Positions 54,276-64,000 of a DNA stretch of 64,000 nucleotides are shown here, piece after piece; the stretch's first letter is position 1; each line of letters opens with the position of its first letter. A model generated the notes under the pieces. The model did not search any database. It was given only the letters and a program-made list of their open reading frames with translations, and was not told the DNA's origin. The DNA is from Planctomycetota bacterium (GTDB lineage: Bacteria; Planctomycetota; GCA-002687715; DRQF01), in NCBI GenBank assembly GCA_020639295.1, contig JACKGY010000005.1, positions 434,001-498,000 of the forward strand. The letters are read 5' to 3'. The translations under genes and the position numbers were made by a program.

Positions 54276-56815
54276 CGACGCCCTCCGCGGCCGAGGATCT
54301 CGGCGGGCCGTTGCCGTGCCGAACGCAGGGCCGGGTAGAGTCCGGCGAGCAGGGCGGAGCCGAGTCCGAGAGCCACGATCTCGATCAGGGCCCCAAGATC
54401 CGGCACGAGCGGCAGCGACCAGCCGAAGCTGCGCCGGTTGACCAGATGGACCAGGACCTCGGCGAAGAGGAGCCCGAGCGGGATCGCGATGACGGCGGCG
54501 ACGAGTCCCAGCAGGGCGCTCTGGCCCAGGACGAGGCCCGCGAGGCCGCGCGGTGCGAGGCCGCGCGCGGCCAGGACCGCCTGTTCCCAGGCCCGCTCCA
54601 GCTGCAGTGCCATCAAGGCCGAGAAGATGCCGATGCCGGCGACCAGGCCGGCGAGGAGTTCGAGGACGCCGGTGATCCGGAAGGTGCGGTCGAAGATCTC
54701 CAGGGACCCCTCCCTGATCGCGCGCTGCGAGCGCAGGAGCCAGGGTCGATTCGGGCCGGGGATCGCGGCCAGCGCCGCGAGGACCCCGGCTGGCTCGACG
54801 CCGGGCTCCACGTCCACCGCCAGCGCCGACTGGCCGGTGGCGACGTAATCGGGCCGCAGCAGCTCGGCCGGCGCCAGGACGTAGCCCCGCTCCGAAGCAT
54901 AGTCCTGGAAGACGCCGAGGATCGGCAACCGGCGATCACGGCCCCCGAGGCCGAGATGGAGTTCGTCACCCGCGCGCAGGCCACGCCGGTAGGCGAGCGG
55001 TTCCGAGACCAGGACCCCGCCACCGGCCCGGAAGGCGCGCCAGGACCGGTCCTCGTCGCCTTCGATCAGGCGGCAGCTGCTTCGCTCGGGCAGCTCACCA
55101 CCCAGGACGACCAAGCGCAGTCGACCATCCTCGGTCTCCAGGTCGAGCTGTCGGTTGGTGACCACGCGCGCCACGCCGGGGGTCGCGACCACGCGCTCGA
55201 CCTCGTCCTGGTCGAGGAGCCCGTCGCCGATCTGAGCCGCCACCATGCCGGGAAGGCTGAGGTAGATGTCGTGGCCGAGCGTCCCCTCCAGCCAACCGGC
55301 GACCGCGGTCCGGAAGCTGCTCACCATCAGGCCGACTCCCAGGGTCATGGCGAGCGCCATCGCCAGGGCGGCCGTGGCGACGGCGTTCCGGCTCATGCCA
55401 CCCTCGAGCCCGCGCAGCACCAGGAGGCCAGGCAAGCCGAAGAGGGCTCGCGCCGGCCGGACGCCGACCCGAGCCACGAGCAGGAGGACGTCGGGCGTGA
55501 GCATGGCGAAGCCGGTGATCAGGGCGATGATCACCCCGTAGGCCGGCGCCACCGCCCGACTCGGCCAGAAGGCCAGGGCAGCGGCCAGAACGAAGGCGAC
55601 CGCCGCGACGGCGCGACGCAGCTCGGCGCCGCCACGGATGCGACCCTCGAGCTCCGAGCGCGACAGCAGCGCCCGGGCCGGCGTCCGCGCGGCGGCGCGC
55701 GCCGGCCAGGTCGCCGAGACCAGGGTCGCCACGATCCCGAGGGCCGCGGCCTTGACCACGACCAGGACCGGGACGGTCGTGTCGCGCACCGAGACCACGA
55801 AGTAGTGGTCACTGATCGTCCCGCTGAGCAGATCGACGAGCAGGCGCGACATCAGCAAGCCGAGCCCGACGCCGAGCAGGGTGCCGGGCAGGCCGAAGGC
55901 GAGACTCTCGACTAGGAGGAGACGGAAGAGACGACCGCCACCGAGGCCGAAGGCGCGCAGGCGGCCGAGAACCTCGCGGCGTTCCACCACGCTGAAGCTG
56001 ATGGTCCCGTAGATGAGGAAGGTCGCCACCACCAGGGCGAGGAGGCCGAGGAAGGACAGGTTGAGCCGGAAGGCACCGAGCATCTCGTCCAGCTCGGCAC
56101 CTTCGCTCGGGGTCTTCTCGAGGCGGAGACCTGCGGGCAGGACGGCCGCGAGCAGGGTCCGGGCCGTGTCGTCCGGTGGGCGCAGATCGATGCGGGACAG
56201 GCGGCCGTAGCGATCGAGCAGCTCCTGGGCGAAGGCGATGTCGACCACCATGAGCTGCGCGGCCAGCTTCCGCCGGCCCGGGTCGTCGAGTTCGATCACC
56301 GCGACCAGCTCGGCCCGGTGGCGACGGCCACCGGCGTTCAGCTCGATCGGATCACCCAGCTCGAGGCCGAGGGCCCGGGCGGTCGCCGCCTCGAGCACCA
56401 CGCCCCGCTCGCTCGAGCCGAGATTGCCACCGCGCCCGGCCGTCACCAGGTCGGGGCGGAAGGCCAGTTCGGCATGGGGATCGATGCCGATCAGGCGGAA
56501 GGCCTGACGATCCTCGCCCCGCACCAGCAGCGCCTGTCCTTCCACGACCGGCGCGGTCCAGCGCAGGCCGCGTTCGACGCGCAGCTCGCGGTAGAGATCT
56601 TCGGGCACGCCATCGACGCCGCCGACGATCCGGTGACTGGCCTCGCCCTGGACCGCGCGGGCGGAGAGCAGGAAGGCCTCCTCCGAGCTGGCGATCGCGA
56701 TGTCGATGGCCAGCACCAGCGCGACGCCCAGGCCGATGCCGAGGACGCAGAGCGCCGATTGGAGCGGATGGCGCAGGAGATGACGGAGCCCCGCCAGACG
56801 GACCAGCGCGATCAA
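54272..56815 (-). CDS. Large FtsX/MacB-type ABC permease (YbbP-like)
   Basis: Permease of 847 residues. An N-terminal helix (about 15-37) precedes a MacB-like periplasmic core, three FtsX helices (about 250-375), another helix set (about 410-475), a second periplasmic core and three C-terminal helices (about 720-835): about ten helices in all, the YbbP/LolC double-FtsX layout. LVESLAFGLPGTLLGVGLGLL is a typical FtsX segment. The start is TTG at 56815, overlapping the ATPase stop (TTGA). It pairs with that ATPase and the AttH-like lipoprotein. Confidence 0.9.
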   Translation of the reverse strand: MIALVRLAGLRHLLRHPLQSALCVLGIGLGVALVLAIDIAIASSEEAFLLSARAVQGEASHRIVGGVDGVPEDLYRELRVERGLRWTAPVVEGQALLVRGEDRQAFRLIGIDPHAELAFRPDLVTAGRGGNLGSSERGVVLEAATARALGLELGDPIELNAGGRRHRAELVAVIELDDPGRRKLAAQLMVVDIAFAQELLDRYGRLSRIDLRPPDDTARTLLAAVLPAGLRLEKTPSEGAELDEMLGAFRLNLSFLGLLALVVATFLIYGTISFSVVERREVLGRLRAFGLGGGRLFRLLLVESLAFGLPGTLLGVGLGLLMSRLLVDLLSGTISDHYFVVSVRDTTVPVLVVVKAAALGIVATLVSATWPARAAARTPARALLSRSELEGRIRGGAELRRAVAAVAFVLAAALAFWPSRAVAPAYGVIIALITGFAMLTPDVLLLVARVGVRPARALFGLPGLLVLRGLEGGMSRNAVATAALAMALAMTLGVGLMVSSFRTAVAGWLEGTLGHDIYLSLPGMVAAQIGDGLLDQDEVERVVATPGVARVVTNRQLDLETEDGRLRLVVLGGELPERSSCRLIEGDEDRSWRAFRAGGGVLVSEPLAYRRGLRAGDELHLGLGGRDRRLPILGVFQDYASERGYVLAPAELLRPDYVATGQSALAVDVEPGVEPAGVLAALAAIPGPNRPWLLRSQRAIREGSLEIFDRTFRITGVLELLAGLVAGIGIFSALMALQLERAWEQAVLAARGLAPRGLAGLVLGQSALLGLVAAVIAIPLGLLFAEVLVHLVNRRSFGWSLPLVPDLGALIEIVALGLGSALLAGLYPALRSARQRPAEILGRGGRR

Positions 56816-57519
56816 GGCTCGGCCTCGCGCGGCACCAGCCGACCATGCTCGATCCCGAGCACCCGATCGGCCACGCCCATCACCTCGGCGCTGTGGGTCG
56901 CCAGCAGGAGGCACTTGCCGCGCGCCCGGCAGAGGCGGTCGAGCAGCTCCATGACCCGGCGGCCCGTATCCAGGTCGAGGTTGCCGGTAGGCTCGTCGGC
57001 CAGGACGATCTCTGGATCGTGGACCAGGGCCGCGGCGATGGCGACCCGCTGTTGCTCGCCGCCGGACAGCCGATCGGGCCAGGCCCCTTCCCGATCCTCG
57101 AGCCCGACCTCGGCGAGCAGGGCCCGCGCCCTCTCGTTCTGCTCGGCGACCGGCAGCCCGACCAGCTCCGCCTTGAGGCGCACGTTCTCCAGCACGGTGA
57201 GGGTCGGGATCAGGTTGAAGAACTGGAAGACGAAACCGACGCGTTCGCGACGGTAGGTCGCCAGGGCGGCCTCGTCGAGTCGGACCAGGTCCCGACCCGC
57301 GGCGACGATGGAGCCCCGGTCCGGGCGGTCCATCCCGCCGACCAGGTTGAGGAGCGTCGACTTCCCGGAGCCGCTGCGCCCGAGGAGGGCGACCAGCTCA
57401 CCGGGCGCGACGTCGAGGTCGACCTCCTCGAGGATCGTCCGCCGCCGCCCGCCCTCCTCGTAGCTCTTGCAGAGGCCGCGCAACGAGATCACGGCTGCCG
57501 CTTCATCTCCGGCTGTCAT
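56812..57519 (-). CDS. ABC exporter ATPase (LolD/YbbA-like)
   Basis: ATPase of 235 residues. Walker A GRSGSGKSTLLN, Q-loop GFVFQFFNLIPTLTVLENV (the FQ-x-FNL-PTL sequence is typical of MacB/LolD), signature LSGGEQQRVAIA, Walker B IVLADEPTGNLD. It energises the large permease encoded immediately downstream. It begins 55 bases after the small lipoprotein gene, in the same orientation. Confidence 0.94.
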   Translation of the reverse strand: MTAGDEAAAVISLRGLCKSYEEGGRRRTILEEVDLDVAPGELVALLGRSGSGKSTLLNLVGGMDRPDRGSIVAAGRDLVRLDEAALATYRRERVGFVFQFFNLIPTLTVLENVRLKAELVGLPVAEQNERARALLAEVGLEDREGAWPDRLSGGEQQRVAIAAALVHDPEIVLADEPTGNLDLDTGRRVMELLDRLCRARGKCLLLATHSAEVMGVADRVLGIEHGRLVPREAEP

Positions 57520-57574
57520 GCCGGAACGGTAGCTCCCCGGCGCCCCCGGGCAAAACGTTCATCCGGCCGCCGGC

Positions 57575-58087
57575 TCAGCGTAGCCAGTAGCCCTCGGCGC
57601 TGATGGTGACGTTGCCGTCCTGGACGGCCGCGACCTTGCCTTCGACCACGACGTCGGCGAGGAGCTTCAGCCCACCGACCCCGTCGAGGCGGCCCCGGAT
57701 CGGGCGGTCGCCCTCCCGGAACTCGACATTCAGGCTGTGGGCCGCCAGGTCCGTCGGGGTCTCGCAGCAGTAGTCCCAGGGCGTCGGACAGCCGTCGGCA
57801 TCCCGCTCGGCGCAATGCCGCATCGCGGAACCGGTCAGGACGAAGCTGGCGAAGCCGTCGCTGAACTTGCGGACCCGGCCGAAGACGACCACCTGGTCGC
57901 CGACCTTGGCCTTCGCCTTGAGGTCGATCACGTCCTGGACCCCGGCCGGCTCGGCCTGGAGCCGGCGCGCCTCGACCGCGGGCAGGCTCGGAGTCGACTT
58001 CTCGACCTCGACCTCCTTCGCGCCACCGCAGGCGGCGAGCAGCGGAAGGACCAGGCCCAGGATCAGACCGACGAGAGACTTGTTCAT
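57575..58087 (-). CDS. Cys-rich lipoprotein of unknown function
   Basis: Lipoprotein of 170 residues; lipobox LLAAC (Cys20). After a short linker, an OB-like beta domain reads KAKVGDQVVVFGRVRKFSDGFASFVL, and a Cys-rich loop (MRHCAERDADGCPTPWDYCCE: Cys92, Cys100, Cys107, Cys108) sits where an active or disulfide site could form. I know no function; the loop looks conserved in character. It lies between two ABC exporter gene groups on the same strand, so it may be a partner of either. Confidence 0.8.
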   Translation of the reverse strand: MNKSLVGLILGLVLPLLAACGGAKEVEVEKSTPSLPAVEARRLQAEPAGVQDVIDLKAKAKVGDQVVVFGRVRKFSDGFASFVLTGSAMRHCAERDADGCPTPWDYCCETPTDLAAHSLNVEFREGDRPIRGRLDGVGGLKLLADVVVEGKVAAVQDGNVTISAEGYWLR

Positions 58088-58125
58088 CTTGTTGCTCCTC
58101 GAATGGAATGGGATCGCGACCGACC

Positions 58126-59280
58126 TCAGCTCTCCTTGAGACCGGAGGCCACGTTCATGCGGACCGCCTTCAGGGCGGCGGGTAGGGAACCGATCAGGGC
58201 CAGCAGCAGGCTGCCGGCGAAGCCGACGGCGAGGGACGGGGCATCGACGCGCAGGGAGAAGGACTGCATCGCCAGGCTCACCGACGAACCCGCGATCAGG
58301 AGGCGGGCCGCCGTGGTGCCGACGATGCCGCCGATCGCGCCCTGGAGCAGGGCCTCGGCGGCGATCGCGAGCACGATCGCGAAGCCGCCGTAGCCGAGCG
58401 CGCGCAGGGCGGCGAGCTCCCGCAGCCGGTCCTGAACCGCCGCGTTCATGATGTTGGCTCCGCCGAAGAGCGCCGCCAGGCCCACCATCACCGCCATCAT
58501 CCAGGCGATCAGGCGCAGCGGTTCGAAGTAGGCGGCGAGCTCGCGGTAGTAGTCGGCGGCGCGCATCGAGGCCAGCTCGAGGTCGAGCCGACGATCGGTG
58601 AAGAGGTCGAGATCGGCGAAGACCTCGTCGTCACGGACGCGGACGAAGACGGCCGAGATGTCCTCGCGCCGCGCCTCGCCCATGAGCTCCACGAGCGGCG
58701 CCCAGACCTCGCTCTCGAGCACGGTGCCCGGCGCCGCGAAGCGCCCGACGATGACGTGATCGGCGTCTTCGTAGCGCAGGACTCGGCCGAGCGCGAGCCG
58801 GTCCGCGGTCACGCCGAGGCGATCGGCGACCAGGCGACCGACCATCACCTCCCCGGCCCCGGGCAGACGGCCCTCGACCAGGGTGACGCGCTCGTGAACC
58901 AGGAAGGCGCGATCGGTGACCCCGCGCAGGAAGCCCTCGTGGGGCCGACCGTCGACGATGATCCGGCTGCCCATGTGGATCTCGGGCGAGACCGCCGGCC
59001 GACCGCCGACCTCGAGGATGCCCTCGACGTCCGCGACCACGAGATCGGCCACGGCCGGCGAGATGGCCGAGCGGACCATGTCCTTCATCGAGGCCGAGGA
59101 CATGAGGATCGCCGCGCGGGGCGGGGCCGAGCGTTCGAGACTCTCCGCCATGCCCCGGACGAAGGCGAAGGTGCCGACCAGGAGGGCCGCGGCCAGGGCG
59201 CTGCAACCGGCGGTGAGCAGGGCCCGCCCGGGCCGGCGGCCGAGATTGCGCAAGGGATAGTCGAGCGGCAGAAGGCGCAT
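58126..59280 (-). CDS. FtsX/MacB-type ABC permease (second half)
   Basis: Permease of 384 residues with four membrane helices: one N-terminal (about 18-38), a MacB periplasmic core (about 40-250), and three near the end (about 265-375). VRDRLRELAALRALGYGGFAIVL is the usual cytoplasmic coupling segment (ELAALRALGY). Its start shares one base with the stop of the other permease (TGATG). Together they would form a heterodimeric channel. Confidence 0.93.
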   Translation of the reverse strand: MRLLPLDYPLRNLGRRPGRALLTAGCSALAAALLVGTFAFVRGMAESLERSAPPRAAILMSSASMKDMVRSAISPAVADLVVADVEGILEVGGRPAVSPEIHMGSRIIVDGRPHEGFLRGVTDRAFLVHERVTLVEGRLPGAGEVMVGRLVADRLGVTADRLALGRVLRYEDADHVIVGRFAAPGTVLESEVWAPLVELMGEARREDISAVFVRVRDDEVFADLDLFTDRRLDLELASMRAADYYRELAAYFEPLRLIAWMMAVMVGLAALFGGANIMNAAVQDRLRELAALRALGYGGFAIVLAIAAEALLQGAIGGIVGTTAARLLIAGSSVSLAMQSFSLRVDAPSLAVGFAGSLLLALIGSLPAALKAVRMNVASGLKES

Positions 59281-60415
59281 CAGATCGTCCTCAGCGCCTG
59301 CACGACGTCGATGCGCGCGGCCCGCCAGGCCGGCACGGCGGCGGCCAGACCGGCGCAGATCAGCGCCATCGCCAGGCCCTTGCCGAAGAGCATCGGAGTC
59401 AGGCTGAAGGCCACCTGGACCCCTTCGACCCCCACGGCGATCCCGCCGAAGGCGACCAGGAGGGTCGCCAGGCCGAGCCCGGTCGCGGCGCCGAGCACGG
59501 CGAGCAGGAAGGCCTCGCCCAGCACCAGGCCGGCGATGTGCCGCGCCTTGTAGCCGATGGTCCGGAAGGCCCCGAATTCGCGATAGCGTTCCTGCACGCC
59601 CATGACCACGGTGCCCCCCATCAGGGCCAAGGCCACGAGGGCACAGGACAGGCCGAAGATCCGGCCGAAGCGGAGGATCTCGCGCAGGTCCCGGGTCGCC
59701 GACTCGAGGAAGGCGATCTTCGGCCGGGTATCGGTCGGCTCCTCGGAGTCGGCGAAGAGTTCGTCGATCGCCGTCGCCACGGCGCCGGCGCGATCGGGGT
59801 CGTCCACCAGCACGTCGAACTGGGTCACGGTGCCGAGCCGGTTCACCGGCCCGGCGCGCTGGAGGTACTCGAGATGGGTGAGGATGATCTCCTCCTCGGT
59901 GCTCTCGGCGGCGCGGAAGATGCCGACGACCTTCACGTTGACGTTGCTGAAGCGGAAGTTCTCGCCGACCGTGATCCCGCGGCGCGCGGCGAAGCCACGG
60001 CCGACGAGGGCGGCGTCGGGCTCGCGTTCGAAGCGCGCCAGGTCACCGCTGACCAGCTCGATCCGGCGCTGCTTCAACATGGTCTCGACCGGCGTGCCCT
60101 GGAAGGTGATCATGTCCAGGCTGGTGCGACAGTTGTTGAGGAAGAGCTTCACCGGCAGGACCGAGCTGACGCCGTCCAGGCGGGAGATCTCGCGCGCGTA
60201 GTATTCGGGCAGGTGGCTGGTCTGCGGGCAGTAGCGGTTCTTGCGGTAGACCACCAGCGTACGTCGGGCCTGATCGCCGCCGAGGGCCTTCTCGAGGCCG
60301 TCGTTCAACGACTCGACCGTGGCGAAGAGCGCGACCGCGCAGGCCAGACCGCCGAGCGTGAGCAGGCTGCGCAGGCGCCGCCGGAACAGGTTCCGTCTCA
60401 GGAGCAGCCCGTATC

Positions 60416-60419
<4 letters not shown>
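59280..60419 (-). CDS. FtsX/MacB-type ABC permease (first half)
   Basis: Permease of 379 residues, four helices, MacB-like core. The coupling segment is ERYREFGAFRTIGYKARHI. It differs in sequence from its neighbour, so the pair is a heterodimer rather than a recent duplication. The start overlaps the ATPase gene's stop by four bases (ATGA). Confidence 0.93.
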
Positions 60420-61107
<688 letters not shown>

Positions 61108-61111
<4 letters not shown>

Positions 61112-62613
61112 CGTTCCTCCTCCGGCAGCCGCAGCGCGGCGCCCTCCTCCAGGCCCTCGCGGCCGCCGTCGATCAGCTTGTCGCTGAGATTGAGGCCCTC
61201 GAGCACCTCCACCTCGTCGCCTACCCGGGCGCCGAGTCGCAGCCGTCGGAACCGCGCGCGGGCGGCGACGGCGTCGACGACCCAAATGCCGTCGGCCCCG
61301 ACGATCAGCCGCTGCGGCACCAGGAGGACCGCCGTGGCGCTCGCCACCGGCCGGTCGCCGCCGCCGAGGAAGCGCACCTGGCAGAGCATCTCCGGCTTCA
61401 GCAGCGCATCGCCGTCGAGCACCCGGACCTGGACCTCGACCGTCACCTTCTGGATGTCGGCACGCTGGACGATGCGGATGACGCGGCCGTGGTAGGGACG
61501 ATCCGGGCGCGCGTTGCTCAGGATCAGGGCCTCCTGCCCGTCCTCGAGGACGCCCAGGTCCGCCTGGGGCACGTCGACCCGGATGCGGAGATGCTCGGGA
61601 TCGTAGAGGCTGAGGAGCGGCGTGCCCCCGCGTTCCGCGCTGGCCACCGACCCGGGCATCGCGAGTCGTTCGAGAACGATGCCGGCCACCGGAGCCTTCA
61701 CCTCGCACCAGTCGAGATGGAGGGCCGCGAGCGCGAGTCGCGCTTCGGCCTCGGCGAGCAGCGACCGCTGCAGGGCGAGATTCGCCCGGGCGGCGTCGAG
61801 CCGCAGCCGGTCCTCGAGCCGCAGCTCGAGGTCCCGTTTCGCCCGCGTGACCCGGGCGGCGACGGCGGCCTTGAGATCGAGGCCGCGACGATGCTCCTCC
61901 CGGGCGCGATCACGTTCGGCCTCGACCTCGGCCAGCTTCGCCTCGGCCAGCTCGAGCTGCCAGGGCCCGGCCGCCTGTTCGGCGGCCAGGTAGCGCTGGG
62001 TCTCGAGCTCGCGCCGCGCCACCTCGAGCCGGGCCGACACCACGGCGACCGCGGCCTCGTTGCGCGCGCACTCGTCCTCGTGCGCGGCCAGCTCGGCCTC
62101 GGCCACGGCGAGGCCTTCGGTCACGCCGAGCGCGGCGTCGAAGCTCTCCTGCGCGTTGCCGAATTCGACCGTGGCCAGCGCGACCCGCTCGCGCGCGGAG
62201 CCGAGGCTCGCCTCGGCGAGATCGCGATCGACCTGCTTGAGATCGGGAACCAGGCGAGCCAGGACCTGACCGACCGAGACCGGATCGGACTCCTGCACCA
62301 GCACCGCGGCGACGACCCCGCCGGTGAGGGCGGTCACGGCCACCGGAAAGGGATCGGGTTCCACCCAGCCGGCGGCCTGGAGCAGGACGCTGCCGGCGGC
62401 GCGGGCGCCGCCCTCCGCCGCGCGCGGCCGCAGGATGGTCACCGCCCGGCTCTCGCTCAGGAGATCGCCCAGGGTCGACCAGAGCAGGAGCAGGAAGACC
62501 AGCAGCACCACGATCGGCAGGAGCCAGATCTTCTTGAAGCGAGGCGGTCGCGGCACGGCCTGTCCGGGCCTGGCCAGCCGGCCCAGGTCGATGTCGGGAT
62601 TGAGGTCACTCAT
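61108..62613 (-). CDS. Periplasmic adaptor (HlyD/MacA-type membrane fusion protein)
   Basis: Adaptor of 501 residues. One N-terminal membrane helix (about 29-50), the lipoyl-like half motif near 75-110, a long helical hairpin (about 120-290) and the return LDWCEVKAPVAGIVLERLAMPG, then a beta-barrel domain. It links the ABC pump to the outer membrane factor encoded just upstream. The hairpin is longer than in MacA. The start overlaps the upstream gene by 8 bases; an ATG nine codons earlier is less likely. Confidence 0.93.
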
Positions 62614-63982
62614 CGTCGGACTCCGACAGGGCCAGTTCACGAGCCAGCTCGACCCGCGCGCGGGCCGCGGCCTCGCGGGCGCGCCAGAAGGAGCGGATCG
62701 CGGTGGTCCGGAGGTTCAGGGCATCGGTCCAGCGGTCCCAGCTCGACTCGTCGACCCGGAAGCGGGCCCGCATGCCTCGCCAGGTCGTCGCCGCCAGGGC
62801 CTGGGCCGGCGTCGCCTCGTCGAGGAAGGCCAGCCGGGCGATCTCCTCGCGGGCGCGGGCCGCCCGCGCCCGGGTCAACACGGAAAGGAGCGCCTCTTCG
62901 AGTCGCTCCCGCGCCCGGGCGCGATCGATGCGGCCGGCCTCGATCGGGCCCGAGGTCGAACCGGGCCAGGGCAAGCTGAGATCGACGAGCCCGCCGGTGA
63001 TGAAGTCGTCCGGGCTGATCTTGGCCTTCGGTCCCAGGCGCAGGGCCGGCCACTGGGCGGCGACCGCCCGGCGCAACCGGGCCTCGCTGAGGGCGTAGTC
63101 GAGCCGGCGTCGCCGCAGTTCGGGATGGCGGGCCAGGAGGGCCAGGGGTTCGATCGCCGGCCCTCGGTCGCCCCCGAGCAGGTGATCGAGGGTCGCCACG
63201 CCGACCGCCTCCAGCCGGGGATGATCGAGCGGAATGCCGACGACCTCGGCCAGCGCCGCCCGGCGGTCGACCAGCGCGCGCGCCTCGTCGGCGATGCCCT
63301 GATCGAGGAGTCGCGCATGCGCCCGCACCCGGGCCAGGGCCGCGGGCGCCAGCCGCCCGAGGCGGTCGAGGGCGGCGAAACGCTCCAGATCGCTCGCCAC
63401 CTCGAGGGCCTGGGCCCGGAGCTCGGCGACGAGACCGACCTGGACGGCCAGCGCGAGGCGAGCCTGCTCCACGTCGAAGCGCGTCCGCCACGCGGCCTCC
63501 TCGAGCCCGGCCGCCGCGCGGCGGACCTCGGCATCGGCGAGAGCCCGGGCGGCGCCCGAGGGACCGAGTCCGAAGAGCCCGAGGATGTCGATGCTGGCCG
63601 AGACCTCGATGTCGCGATCCAGCTCGGCCAGGTCGAGAAAGCGGCCACCGAGCGCGATGCGTTCCGGCAGGCCGGCCGATTCCCGGAGAGCCAGGACCGC
63701 CTCGAGTTCGCGACGCGCGGCTCGCAACGCGGGCCCGTGGCAAAGCGCCGAGGCCTGCCAGAAGTCGCCGTGGTCGGCCTGATCGAGGCGATTCAGGTCG
63801 AGGACCGGCCTCAGGTCGGGCTGGTCGATGAGCGCCAGGGCCTGGCGCAGGCTGGCCTCGTCGGCCGAACGCCCCTCGACCGCCCGGGTCAGGGCGACCG
63901 GATCGAGAGGCTCGGGCGGCGCCGATTGGCAGGCCACGAGCGGCAGTCCGCAGATGATGATGAGGAGGATCGTTCTATGCAT
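62606..63982 (-). CDS. TolC-like outer membrane factor lipoprotein
   Basis: Outer membrane efflux protein of 458 residues, anchored as a lipoprotein (lipobox PLVAC, Cys18). The mature part is a long helical repeat protein with the two pseudo-repeats of the OEP family (e.g. LSLPWPGSTSGPIEAGRIDRARAR, a stretch typical of the strand to helix join). It is the first gene of the nine-gene minus-strand run and forms the outer exit of the adaptor-ABC pump. The start of the gene lies 18 bases from the window end, so its promoter is mostly outside. Confidence 0.9.
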   Translation of the reverse strand: MHRTILLIIICGLPLVACQSAPPEPLDPVALTRAVEGRSADEASLRQALALIDQPDLRPVLDLNRLDQADHGDFWQASALCHGPALRAARRELEAVLALRESAGLPERIALGGRFLDLAELDRDIEVSASIDILGLFGLGPSGAARALADAEVRRAAAGLEEAAWRTRFDVEQARLALAVQVGLVAELRAQALEVASDLERFAALDRLGRLAPAALARVRAHARLLDQGIADEARALVDRRAALAEVVGIPLDHPRLEAVGVATLDHLLGGDRGPAIEPLALLARHPELRRRRLDYALSEARLRRAVAAQWPALRLGPKAKISPDDFITGGLVDLSLPWPGSTSGPIEAGRIDRARARERLEEALLSVLTRARAARAREEIARLAFLDEATPAQALAATTWRGMRARFRVDESSWDRWTDALNLRTTAIRSFWRAREAAARARVELARELALSESDDE

Positions 63983-64000
63983 GCTCCGATTCCCGAGACG

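Overview
The window is very GC-rich (roughly 70%) bacterial chromosome with about 53 protein genes, few gaps and long runs of overlapping start and stop codons. The organism is diderm: there is a beta-barrel porin, a TolC-like outer membrane lipoprotein, several lipobox lipoproteins and Lol/Mac-type ABC exporters. It makes peptidoglycan (MurA), has a Tat system, and oxidises pyruvate with a full-length pyruvate:ferredoxin oxidoreductase. The many HEAT-repeat proteins, the sulfatase-like protein and the Asp-type MurA would suit Planctomycetota or a similar high-GC phylum, but this is inference; no rRNA or other decisive marker is present. I see no tRNA, rRNA, CRISPR array, insertion sequence, integrase or phage gene, so this looks like stable chromosome.

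Layout. 1-22 kb is mainly housekeeping: a large secreted protein, a flavoprotein, rhomboid protease, HPRT, FolD, polyprenyl synthase, a murA-tatA-small protein-mobA run, an AlkD-like protein, a formate/nitrite channel, sucCD, pyruvate kinase, two HEAT-repeat envelope proteins, a von Willebrand A membrane protein coupled to mnmA, yajC and a YraN nuclease-like protein. 22.5-37.7 kb is a surface-glycan and envelope region: a coiled-coil glycosyltransferase, a giant membrane-anchored sulfatase-like/HEAT protein, an LMW-phosphatase plus fructosamine-kinase pair, a coupled DegT aminotransferase / carbamoyltransferase / WbqC / acetyltransferase set and a YfhO-like membrane protein.

37.6-43.2 kb (minus strand) is one overlapping operon for zinc-type metal uptake: His-rich lipoprotein, binding protein, ATPase and a permease fused to HEAT repeats, followed by two membrane proteins. 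43.4-49.1 kb holds HPF, a CBS-domain protein, PFOR and a DHOD-like flavoprotein, closed by a strong terminator. 49.2-51.4 kb is a stand-alone porin behind a near-consensus sigma-54 promoter. 51.6-53.1 kb holds a SlyD-like isomerase and a winged-helix protein. 53.1-64.0 kb is a nine-gene minus-strand run carrying two ABC export systems, one with adaptor and outer membrane factor and one of YbbAP/AttH type.

The most striking observations are enzymes whose family-defining residues have changed: FolD (catalytic Lys to Gln), MurA (Cys to Asp), the sulfatase-like domain (FGly position is Ala, metal Asp is Asn) and the DHOD-like protein (Ser-Cys to Tyr-Asp). Others are HEAT repeats attached to unrelated proteins, the probable protein-deglycation pair, and the sigma-54 porin promoter. 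All motif comparisons were made by eye against remembered family sequences; no database search was run.
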